A stretch of 64,000 bases of DNA, from contig NZ_JAYRYK010000001.1 in assembly GCF_041916975.1 (NCBI RefSeq), positions 1,860,001-1,924,000 on the forward strand, in the 5' to 3' direction. The position numbers and the translations under genes are program-made. Source of the DNA: Sphingosinicella sp041916975. GTDB taxonomy: Bacteria > Pseudomonadota > Alphaproteobacteria > Sphingomonadales > Sphingomonadaceae. The notes beneath the pieces were generated by a model. That model ran no database searches. It was not told the origin of the DNA and was given only the letters and a program-made list of their open reading frames with translations. Below, one piece after another: positions 17,225 through 24,406 of this stretch. The stretch's first letter is position 1; every line of letters begins with the position of its first letter.

Positions 17225-17875
17225 ATGCGAGATCTCACCGATGCTGATCCCTGGACCCCGGCCCTGGAGCCGAGTTTCGCGATCGCGGACGGCATTGCGC
17301 TGCTCTTCGCACCTTATGTCGAGGTTGTTGTCCACGACCTCGGGACCGAAGCAATCGCCTATATCGCGAATTCGCAATCACGGCGCACACCGGGCGACCC
17401 GTCGCAGCTCGACGATCTTCAGTTCACGCCGAACCAGCGTGTCATCGGACCGTATGAAAAGACGAACTGGGATGGGCGGCGCATGAAATGCCTGTCGATC
17501 GTGCTTCGCGACGGCGAAGCTGCAATCGGGCTGCTGTGCATCAATGTCGATGTCTCGAGCTTCGATCAGGTCAGACGCGCACTCGACAGTTTCCTCACCG
17601 CACCGCAACAGGACGACGATAATGTTCGCGCACTCTTCGTCCATGACTGGCACGAGCGCATAAACCGGTTCGTGACGGACTGGTGCAGCGAACGCAATAC
17701 GTTCGTCGGCGCGATCGATCGCTCCAGCCGCCGGGAACTCATCGGCGCATTGCATTCCATCGGGGCATTCGAAGCACGCCGTGCACCGGCATATGTCGCC
17801 CGCATTCTGGGGGTGAGCCGCGCGACGGTCTACAACGAGCTTTCCGCACTCAAGCAAGACGACAAAACCGCGTGA
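17225..17875 (+). CDS. YheO/DauR-type regulator (PAS-like sensor plus HTH)
   Basis: A 216-residue regulator. The N-terminal YheO-like PAS domain has FAPYVEVVVHDLGTEAIAYI and GLLCINVDVSSFDQVRRALD; the C-terminal HTH has YVARILGVSRATVYNELSAL. DauR of Pseudomonas, of this family, represses D-arginine catabolism and sits beside an ornithine-cyclodeaminase homologue, as here. ATG 17225 is preferred; an in-frame TTG at 17192 lies inside the operator. It overlaps the next gene by 4 bases. It is the best candidate to bind the three shared TCTAA-N-TTAGA sites, one of which is in its own upstream region. Confidence 0.85.
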   Translation: MRDLTDADPWTPALEPSFAIADGIALLFAPYVEVVVHDLGTEAIAYIANSQSRRTPGDPSQLDDLQFTPNQRVIGPYEKTNWDGRRMKCLSIVLRDGEAAIGLLCINVDVSSFDQVRRALDSFLTAPQQDDDNVRALFVHDWHERINRFVTDWCSERNTFVGAIDRSSRRELIGALHSIGAFEARRAPAYVARILGVSRATVYNELSALKQDDKTA

Positions 17876-18810
17876 GGTCGTTTGACAAGGCGAGCATCGT
17901 CGCCGCAATCAATGAAGACGACGCCGTGTCGGCTATCGAACACGCGTTTCGCGATCATTCGAACGGCCGCGTCCACTCATTTCCGTCAGGGCATTTGCGT
18001 TTTGACCGACCGCCCGGCGATTTCCACGTCAAGGGCGCGCATATCATCGGCCACCCCTATTTCACCATCAAGATGGCGAGCAGCTTCTTCGACAATCCGA
18101 AACGCGGCCTGCCTTCAAGCAACGGGTTGATGTTGGTCTTCAACGCGGAGAGCGGCGAACCGGTCGCCACGCTTCTCGACGAAGGGCTTCTCACCGATTT
18201 GAGAACCGCCATCGCGGGTTCGATCGCGGCGCGCCTGATCGCACCAGAGAGCGCGCGGCGGATCGGTATCGTCGGAGCCGGCACGCAAGGTGCGATGCAG
18301 GCTCGTTGGGTTTCACGACTCCTCGGCAGTGCAGAGATCGGCATTTGGGCGCGCGATGCCGCGCGTGCGGAGGCGCTCGCGGCGTCGCTGCGCAGCGAAG
18401 GCCACGAGGCGAAGGCCGTAAGCGAATTAAACACGCTCTGCGCACAAAACGATGTGATCGTGACCACGACACCGTCAAACACGCCGCTGATAGGCATGGA
18501 GCAACTGCGACCGGGATTACGCATTGTCGCGATCGGCGCGGATGCCACGGGCAAGCGAGAGTTGTCGCTCGATCTCGTCGAGGCGGCCGACGTCCTGCTC
18601 GTCGATTCCCGCTCTCAGTGTCTGGCCTATGGAGATTGCGCGGGAATCTCGGATCCGACGCGGCTCATCGAGATCGGTGAAGCGCTTTCACGCGGCTCCA
18701 CATTGGCGCTCTCCGCGGAGTCCATCGCCATCGCGGACCTGACCGGGATCGGCGTACAGGACGCCGCCATCGCCGAACTCGCCTGGCAGCACCTCACCAC
18801 AAAATTATAG
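17872..18810 (+). CDS. Ornithine cyclodeaminase/mu-crystallin family reductase
   Basis: A 312-residue protein from GTG 17872, overlapping the regulator's stop (GTGA). It has the family's NAD(P) fold: RRIGIVGAGTQGAMQARWVS followed by VIVTTTPSNTPLI and VAIGAD. Earlier conserved parts are FTIKMASSFFDN and LLDEGLLTDLRTAIAGSIAA. Members include ornithine cyclodeaminase, ketimine reductase, iminosuccinate reductase and DauB (L-arginine dehydrogenase). Beside a dehydratase and a DauR-like regulator, reduction or oxidation of an imino/amino acid is the likely role; the substrate is not determined. Confidence 0.85.
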   Translation: MRSFDKASIVAAINEDDAVSAIEHAFRDHSNGRVHSFPSGHLRFDRPPGDFHVKGAHIIGHPYFTIKMASSFFDNPKRGLPSSNGLMLVFNAESGEPVATLLDEGLLTDLRTAIAGSIAARLIAPESARRIGIVGAGTQGAMQARWVSRLLGSAEIGIWARDAARAEALAASLRSEGHEAKAVSELNTLCAQNDVIVTTTPSNTPLIGMEQLRPGLRIVAIGADATGKRELSLDLVEAADVLLVDSRSQCLAYGDCAGISDPTRLIEIGEALSRGSTLALSAESIAIADLTGIGVQDAAIAELAWQHLTTKL

Positions 18811-18865
18811 AGTGACTTGGCGGCAGGCTGCACCATAGCCATCGCGTCCGCTACCCTGGGGAAAT

Positions 18866-18905
18866 AAAAAAGGACCGGCACCAACCTCTTTCCGAGGCTG
18901 GCACC
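18866..18905 (-). terminator. Intrinsic terminator of the TonB-dependent receptor gene
   Basis: On the minus strand, a 12-bp stem (GGTGCCAGCCTC with GAGGTTGGTGCC, including G-U pairs) around a 5-base loop is followed by GGTCC and a run of six T. It lies 30 bases after the receptor stop codon. Confidence 0.85.
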
Positions 18906-18935
18906 GATCCCTGCGGGACAATCAGCAACCGAAGT

Positions 18936-21263
18936 TTAGAAACTCCACCCGAGTTTGATACCGAAGTTACGCGGCTGCACCGGAACCTCGTAGACTTTCG
19001 AGCAGACCGAAGGCGTGCACGAGGTAAGGCGCGTCATCTCGCCGCGCTCATCGAACAGATTGCGCACGTAGAACGAAGCGCGCCAGTCACCTCGGCTGAT
19101 CCCCGCACTCAGATCGACGGTCGTGAAGCCGGGGATCCGTCCGACGACCATACGATCGCGCGCGCGCAGGCTTGGCCACATCGAAGCCTGATATGCGCCC
19201 GCCGCCTCGACGAACAGGTCGGAGTCGCCCATCGTCCAGTCATAGCGAACCGACAGGGTTCCCTTGTAGCGGGATGAGAACGGAAGGCGCGTTCCCGCCG
19301 CTGCGATCGGTGTCGCGCAATCGGTAATCGGATCGCCGTCGGCATCGATACGACCGCAATAATTCTCCCTGAGCTTGGGATCGAGGATCGAGCCGGCGGC
19401 CGAGATGGAAAGACCTCCGGAAAGTGCCGCCCCGAGATCGAATTCAAGACCCCGTACACGGCCGCGACCAACGTTGCGAATCTGCCCGCTTCCGTTTGCG
19501 CCCTGCACCGCAATCTGGAATCCATCCCAATTGCTGTTGAACAGCGCGCCGTTGAAGCGGAACCGCCCGCCATCCCAGCTCGTCTTCCAGCCGAATTCAT
19601 AATTGTCGAGATAGTCCGGCTGATAAGGTTCGACGCGCGGATCGCGGTTGATGCCGCCCGAGCGGAAACCCCGCGAATAGGTCGCATAGATCATGCGATC
19701 CGCATCGATCTTCCAGGTCACGTTAAGTTTGCCGATGGCGCCTTCGTTCTTGGCGTCTGCATCCACGTTGGTGCATGGCCCGGTCCCGACCCGCGTGGGG
19801 CCGACACACAATGCTTCGTAGGCGCGAATGCCGAACCAGCCGACCAGGCTCTGTTTCGACTTGAAGAGGCGACCGCCGCCGGTGATCGAAAGATTCGGCA
19901 GAAGATCGTAGGTCACTTCGCCGAACAGCGCGAGATCGCGATCGCGGCGGCGCTGATCGGTCAGCCAGACAACGCCCGGAAAATTGCGAACCGATACGGC
20001 CTCGCCAAGGCCCGCGATCTGATATTCGTTGTGCAGACTATCCTGCTGGAACTGGTAGAATCCGCCGAGCGTGACGCGAAGCGGCTTGTCGGCCGGCGAA
20101 GAGACACGCAATTCATGGCTCGTCTTTTTGAATCCGGTCCGCGCGTGCGTGTATTGCGACGGATCGATCGGAACGCCGCCATCGTCAACCCACGTCGAAC
20201 CCAGGCCGTAGAGTTGATCGTAGTAATAGGAATAATCCGAATAATCGAAATGACTTTCCAGCTTCCGATCAAGATAGGCGCCCGCATAGGTGATATCGAA
20301 ATCCGCGATCTTGCCTTCGATCGTAAGCGCGGCCTGCCAGTAGCGATCCTTGCGCCTGTCATCGAAAAACCGGCTGACGTTGAGATCGCCGTCCGCAGCC
20401 ACCTGATAAGGCACGCCGTGCGAATTGGTCTGCTGTCCCATCAGGCTCGTCGTGACGGTCCAGTCTTCATCGAGATCGATGCGCAGCGCCGCACGCGCGC
20501 CCGTGACATCGACATCGTTGAAATCGTCCCCCGCGACCGTTGCGTTTGTGCGGGTCACGCCCGACGTCGGGTAGAAGCGCGATGCGGGAACATTGTCGAT
20601 ATAGCCGGCATCATGGCGGCGCCAGGCGACCGTGCGCAAGGTGATGTTGTCGGCGAGCGGAACGTTCAGCATGGCACCGAACGAATAGCCGAGCCCACCG
20701 TGAGAGATGGCGTTGCCGTTCACATCGATGCGCCCGGAGAACACGCCCGGTTCCGGCTTGTTGGTGATGATGCGCAGTGTTCCCGATTGGGAACTCGCGC
20801 CGTAAAGCGTGCCCTGCGGACCCGCGAGCGCTTCAACGCGGGCTATGTCGTACATGTGGATGTCTAGCGTACCCTGGATCGTGGTCACGGGCTGCTCGTC
20901 GAGATAGACGCCCACGCTTGGAAGCGAACCGGAAGCGCCGCCATCGGGTCCGCTCGAAATGCCGCGCATGAAGATGTTGCCGACGCCGGGCGCGACGTGG
21001 CGGAACGACACGCTCGGCAGCTGCCGGGCAACGTCCACGAAATCCTTGGCGTTCAAGCGCTCGAGCTTTTCTTCTCCGAGTGCTTGAATGCTGAAGGGAA
21101 CGCTCTGCAGGCTCTCCTTCCGCTTCTGCGCCGTCACGATAATCTCTTCGAGACCGTTGGCCTCGGCGCCGGCGGTATCCTGCGCATAAGCCGTTCCTAC
21201 CATCGCCAACAGCGACACGAACCCAAGCGCTGCTTCCAACTGCCTACGGCGATTCCGAGTCAT
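18936..21263 (-). CDS. TonB-dependent outer-membrane receptor
   Basis: A 775-residue outer-membrane receptor. It has a signal peptide ending near AYAQ, a TonB-box/plug start (EEIIVTAQKRKESLQSVPFS), plug motifs (QLPSVSFRH, GIFMRGI-like NIFMRGISSG, VGVYLDEQPV) and a barrel ending PRNFGIKLGWSF with the C-terminal aromatic. The sequence resembles sphingomonad catabolic receptors more than classic siderophore receptors. ATG 21263 follows GGGAGGG. It is transcribed alone, from a promoter with shared site 2, and ends at a clear terminator. It probably imports the compound degraded by the adjacent enzymes. Confidence 0.92.
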   Translation of the reverse strand: MTRNRRRQLEAALGFVSLLAMVGTAYAQDTAGAEANGLEEIIVTAQKRKESLQSVPFSIQALGEEKLERLNAKDFVDVARQLPSVSFRHVAPGVGNIFMRGISSGPDGGASGSLPSVGVYLDEQPVTTIQGTLDIHMYDIARVEALAGPQGTLYGASSQSGTLRIITNKPEPGVFSGRIDVNGNAISHGGLGYSFGAMLNVPLADNITLRTVAWRRHDAGYIDNVPASRFYPTSGVTRTNATVAGDDFNDVDVTGARAALRIDLDEDWTVTTSLMGQQTNSHGVPYQVAADGDLNVSRFFDDRRKDRYWQAALTIEGKIADFDITYAGAYLDRKLESHFDYSDYSYYYDQLYGLGSTWVDDGGVPIDPSQYTHARTGFKKTSHELRVSSPADKPLRVTLGGFYQFQQDSLHNEYQIAGLGEAVSVRNFPGVVWLTDQRRRDRDLALFGEVTYDLLPNLSITGGGRLFKSKQSLVGWFGIRAYEALCVGPTRVGTGPCTNVDADAKNEGAIGKLNVTWKIDADRMIYATYSRGFRSGGINRDPRVEPYQPDYLDNYEFGWKTSWDGGRFRFNGALFNSNWDGFQIAVQGANGSGQIRNVGRGRVRGLEFDLGAALSGGLSISAAGSILDPKLRENYCGRIDADGDPITDCATPIAAAGTRLPFSSRYKGTLSVRYDWTMGDSDLFVEAAGAYQASMWPSLRARDRMVVGRIPGFTTVDLSAGISRGDWRASFYVRNLFDERGEMTRLTSCTPSVCSKVYEVPVQPRNFGIKLGWSF

Positions 21264-21355
21264 TTTTTGCCCTCCCTGCAACCAAATGTTACATTTCTAC
21301 TTAATTAAGTATAATGTTACTTTTATTTAAATTTCAAAGCTTACTCTTACATTTT

Positions 21356-21377
21356 TCTAATTTAGACTATTTGTCAA
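21356..21377 (-). promoter_or_regulatory. Shared regulon promoter/operator, site 2
   Basis: On the minus strand, TTGACA (21377-21372), five bases, then TCTAA-A-TTAGA (21366-21356), identical in palindrome and spacing to site 1. It is 93 bases upstream of the receptor ATG, in an AT-rich leader (21282-21380) unlike the surrounding DNA. No gene is seen in 21264-21489. Confidence 0.7.
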
Positions 21378-21489
21378 TATCAAGATTGGAGGGAAGGCTC
21401 GGCCTAAAAGAAAGTTCATTTAAAACAACGATTAGAAGAGTCAGTGAGGGGAAGGTTCGACTTACCCACGGCCGCGTATTGATGTCGCC

Positions 21490-22758
21490 TTATCCGTGGC
21501 GGCGCGCAAGCAACGGCCAGGCGATGACCGCAGCCACCAACGTGCCCGCCGTCGCGACAAGAACTTCCAAAGGCTGAGTCGCTATGATTGTGATCGCCAC
21601 CGACGCCCCGGCAGCGCCGAGTGCGACGGAGACATCCGGCCCCTGCGTATTGCCGCTCCGGCGCAGTCGGAAAAGCGCCGCAGCAGCGATGGCATAAACG
21701 CACAACATCACTATCACCGCCGCATTGATGACCACCGTGAATTGCCTGGCGAGAGACGCATCCGCGATCAGGAGCGCGATGACAGTCAGAAGCGCGCCGT
21801 TTGCCAGGATGTTCGCCGGAGACGGACCGTGTTCGCGTGCTGTGCCCGGCCGCCGGACCATCACCGCAAGCCGGCCCGATTCAGCGGTGAGAAGGATCCA
21901 GCCGCCGAGCGTGCCGCAGGCTCGAAGCGCGGCGCAGAGGGCTACGAAAGCGCCAAGCCCGGCACCGAACAGCCGATTTGCGGCGTCGGCGAACGGCGCA
22001 TCAGAACCTGCGAGCACAGACGCAGGCAATATGCCCGTAATCATCGTGCAGGCCGACAGATAGACGACTGCGGCGCCGAGAACGCCGAGAATGGTCGCCC
22101 GGGGCACCGTGACGGCTGGATTGTGAACCATCGCCGCCGCCAGCCCGGCGCTTTCCAGACCGAGAAACGCCCAGAGGATAGTGACCACCGTCGGCGGCAA
22201 CGCCGCAGACAGCGACGTGCCGGTTACATTCCACGAATCCCGAAAAACGGCCGGATCGAACCAGAACCAGCCGACCGTCGCCGCGATCAACACGGGGATC
22301 AACCCCAGTGCCAGCGTCCAGCCCTCCAGCCGTGCCACGAGCCGCGGCCCGAAAAGAGCAAGCAAGGAGAAGCTCCACAATATGCCGAGCGTCACGACGG
22401 TCGTGACCTTGCCTGTGATCGCCGGAAAGATGGCCGAAAGATAACCCGTCGTCGCGACCGCGAGCGCGATGTTGCCGAGCACGCCTTGTAGCCAGTAAAA
22501 CGCGGCGGCGACGAATGCCGTCCGCGACCCGAACGCCTCGCCGATCCGGCTGATGAAATCCGCCCCGCGGCCGTCCGACGCGAGCCGCGCGAAAACCGAG
22601 GCGAAAAGCAGTGCCACCGCGATGGCTGTGAACCATGCCAGCAGGCTTGATGACCCTACGGCGCCAAGACTCGCCGGAAGCAGATACACGCCTGAACCCA
22701 TCATCGATCCCGCGACGAAGAGCGTTGCGAGCCCAAGACCCAACTTGGCGTCCTTCAT
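21490..22758 (-). CDS. APC-superfamily amino acid/amine permease
   Basis: A 422-residue inner-membrane protein with about 12 hydrophobic segments. The start MKDAKLGLGLATLFVAGSMM then GSGVYLLPASLGAVG is the APC substrate-binding helix 1 with its GSG break, and SAALPPTVVTILWAFLGLES is helix 6. It resembles the basic amino acid/polyamine antiporter branch. Its ATG overlaps the MFS stop by 4 bases, so the two transporters are one operon. It likely moves the amino acid released by the cluster's hydrolases; direction and substrate are inference. Confidence 0.85.
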   Translation of the reverse strand: MKDAKLGLGLATLFVAGSMMGSGVYLLPASLGAVGSSSLLAWFTAIAVALLFASVFARLASDGRGADFISRIGEAFGSRTAFVAAAFYWLQGVLGNIALAVATTGYLSAIFPAITGKVTTVVTLGILWSFSLLALFGPRLVARLEGWTLALGLIPVLIAATVGWFWFDPAVFRDSWNVTGTSLSAALPPTVVTILWAFLGLESAGLAAAMVHNPAVTVPRATILGVLGAAVVYLSACTMITGILPASVLAGSDAPFADAANRLFGAGLGAFVALCAALRACGTLGGWILLTAESGRLAVMVRRPGTAREHGPSPANILANGALLTVIALLIADASLARQFTVVINAAVIVMLCVYAIAAAALFRLRRSGNTQGPDVSVALGAAGASVAITIIATQPLEVLVATAGTLVAAVIAWPLLARRHG

Positions 22759-24053
22759 GCGGTGCCTCCCACGGTAAGGGGTCCGGTGTTCCGCCGTCCC
22801 CCTTCCCGGACCAGCGCGCGCGCGACTGCCAGATGGAGACAGATCGTGATGACGATCATCGGAATGAGTGCGACATAGGCGGCAAGCAACGACCGTTCAC
22901 CGAGCATGGGCCGCGTGAGATCGCTGACCCACCCCATGAACAAGGGGCCGCCGCCGAGGCCGAGAATATTGACGACGAAAAGCAGAGTTGCCCCGGCGAG
23001 GGTTCGCCCTTCCGCCGGTGAGCGATTTTGCACGATCGCCAGCGCAGGCGCGAGATAGGTCTTGTGAAGCAGCGCCGGCATGGCCACGCACACAAGAGCG
23101 AGCGGCCATGATTCGACCAGGATCAGACCGACATGCCCCGGAATCGAAAGTGCGAAGGCAAGCGCGGGCACCCATGCATACCAGCGCACATCCCGCACCG
23201 CGAGGCGATCGACCAGCCATCCTGCACCGAAAATGCCGATGACCCCGGCAATGCCCAGAACCAAGCTGTAGTAGGTTGCGATCTCGGTCAGGCTCATGCC
23301 CTTCACCCGGGCGAGAAGCGAGGGATTCCAGTTGAGCATGGCATATCCCACGAAGGAGGACATGCCTCCGGCAAGCGCTGTCAATCTCAGGGTCGGGTCG
23401 GCGAAAAAGGCAAGCATCGCGCGCCCGATCGTCGGCATCGGCGTATCGTCCCAGGGTGGCCGGGCGGGGTCGTTTCCGCCGCGCACCGGCTCGCGAACGA
23501 CAAGCAGCAGGATGAGCGCAAGAAGCACACCCGGCGCACCGATCACGATAAACGCAGTCCGCCAACCGTAATGCGCGGCAATCCAGCCGCCGAGCGCAGT
23601 GCCTGCAGCTGCCCCAAGCGGAACCCCGAGCGAAAAGAGCCCGAACGCCCCCGCACGGCGCTCGGGCGGAAAATAATCGGCAAGCAGACTGTAGGACGGC
23701 GGCGCTCCGCCCGCTTCCCCTACCCCCACCATCATTCTCGCCAGCGCGAGTTGGACGAAGGACTGGGCATAACCGCAAGCGACGGTGAAAAGGCTCCAGA
23801 TCGCGCAGGCTGCCGCCATGATTGATACACGCCGATAGCGGTCGCAGAGCCGCGCGACGGGCAATCCGCATATCGTGTAGAAGAGTGCGAAGCCGAGGCC
23901 GGACACCAGGCCAAGCTGGGCGTCCGAGAGATCCATTTCGGCACGGATCGGCTCCTGCAGGATCGACACCAATTGCCGATCCATGAAGTTGAACATGTAG
24001 ATCAGCGCCAGGTAGCAGGTCACGAAATAGGGGTATCGGTCCCGATCCATCAT
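22755..24053 (-). CDS. Major facilitator superfamily transporter
   Basis: A 432-residue permease with 12 predicted transmembrane segments. It shows FMDRQLVSILQEPIRAEMDL, the loop 2-3 motif GLPVARLCDRYRRVS, and GVGEAGGAPPSYSLLADYFP, typical of the spinster/anion-cation symporter-like MFS proteins common in sphingomonad catabolic clusters. Start ATG 24053 (or 24050). It heads an operon with the APC permease and has shared site 3 upstream 41 bases away. It probably carries the partly processed substrate across the inner membrane. Confidence 0.88.
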   Translation of the reverse strand: MMDRDRYPYFVTCYLALIYMFNFMDRQLVSILQEPIRAEMDLSDAQLGLVSGLGFALFYTICGLPVARLCDRYRRVSIMAAACAIWSLFTVACGYAQSFVQLALARMMVGVGEAGGAPPSYSLLADYFPPERRAGAFGLFSLGVPLGAAAGTALGGWIAAHYGWRTAFIVIGAPGVLLALILLLVVREPVRGGNDPARPPWDDTPMPTIGRAMLAFFADPTLRLTALAGGMSSFVGYAMLNWNPSLLARVKGMSLTEIATYYSLVLGIAGVIGIFGAGWLVDRLAVRDVRWYAWVPALAFALSIPGHVGLILVESWPLALVCVAMPALLHKTYLAPALAIVQNRSPAEGRTLAGATLLFVVNILGLGGGPLFMGWVSDLTRPMLGERSLLAAYVALIPMIVITICLHLAVARALVREGGRRNTGPLTVGGTA

Positions 24054-24093
24054 TTTTGCCTCCCCGCCTCGCCGTGCGCGAAAAACAAAAATG

Positions 24094-24115
24094 TCTAGTT
24101 TAGAAATTTTGTCAA
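24094..24115 (-). promoter_or_regulatory. Shared regulon promoter/operator, site 3
   Basis: On the minus strand, TTGACA (24115-24110), five bases, then TCTAAACTAGA (24104-24094), one mismatch from the perfect palindrome of sites 1 and 2. It precedes the MFS-APC operon. Confidence 0.65.
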
Positions 24116-24306
24116 TTCATTCCATCCGTAGCTCGTGAAGAATGCGTTGGAGCCACCTTGGGCGACCTGGTTGAGGACGCTGAGCCGGCGGCGACCAAGC
24201 GGCAACGTTTCCTGGCCCCGGGTTGCTAACAGCGAGGGGCGCCGCCGCACGAATCCTTCGTGGCACCCGCGACTAAATCGGGGTGTTGATATGACAAAAG
24301 TGTTCC
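24116..24306. other. Intergenic, no gene seen
   Basis: Together with the repeat that follows, this fills a 353-base gap between the MFS promoter and the 3' end of the autotransporter gene. GC-rich; no coding frame or RNA gene recognised. Confidence 0.4.
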
Positions 24307-24398
24307 CGAGAACCGGCGCGCAGCGTACCTAAGGGTACGTGAGCCAAGGCAAGCGGAGAAAGCCGCCGTTTGCAGCCCGGTCTGGGCGAAACGGCGGC
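24307..24398 (+). repeat. Structured intergenic repeat, copy 1
   Basis: Shares long blocks with copy 2 at 44103-44182: CGAGAACCGGCGCGCAGCG, then GTGAGC, then AGAAAGCCGCCGTTTGCAGC. Between the first two blocks is a hairpin CGTACC-TAAG-GGTACG (24324-24339). In this copy GCCGCCGTTT (24362-24371) pairs perfectly with AAACGGCGGC (24389-24398) around a smaller GCCC/GGGC hairpin. It lies 9 bases beyond the autotransporter stop and, read on the minus strand, is followed by TTTCTCC, so it could also end that transcript. Confidence 0.7.
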
Positions 24399-24406
24399 AC
24401 CTTTCC

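Noticed and set aside
24307..24406. tRNA-like or riboswitch-like structure
   Set aside because: The fold is not a cloverleaf, there is no TTCGA loop or anticodon pattern, and the element lies downstream, not upstream, of genes; treated as a repeat.
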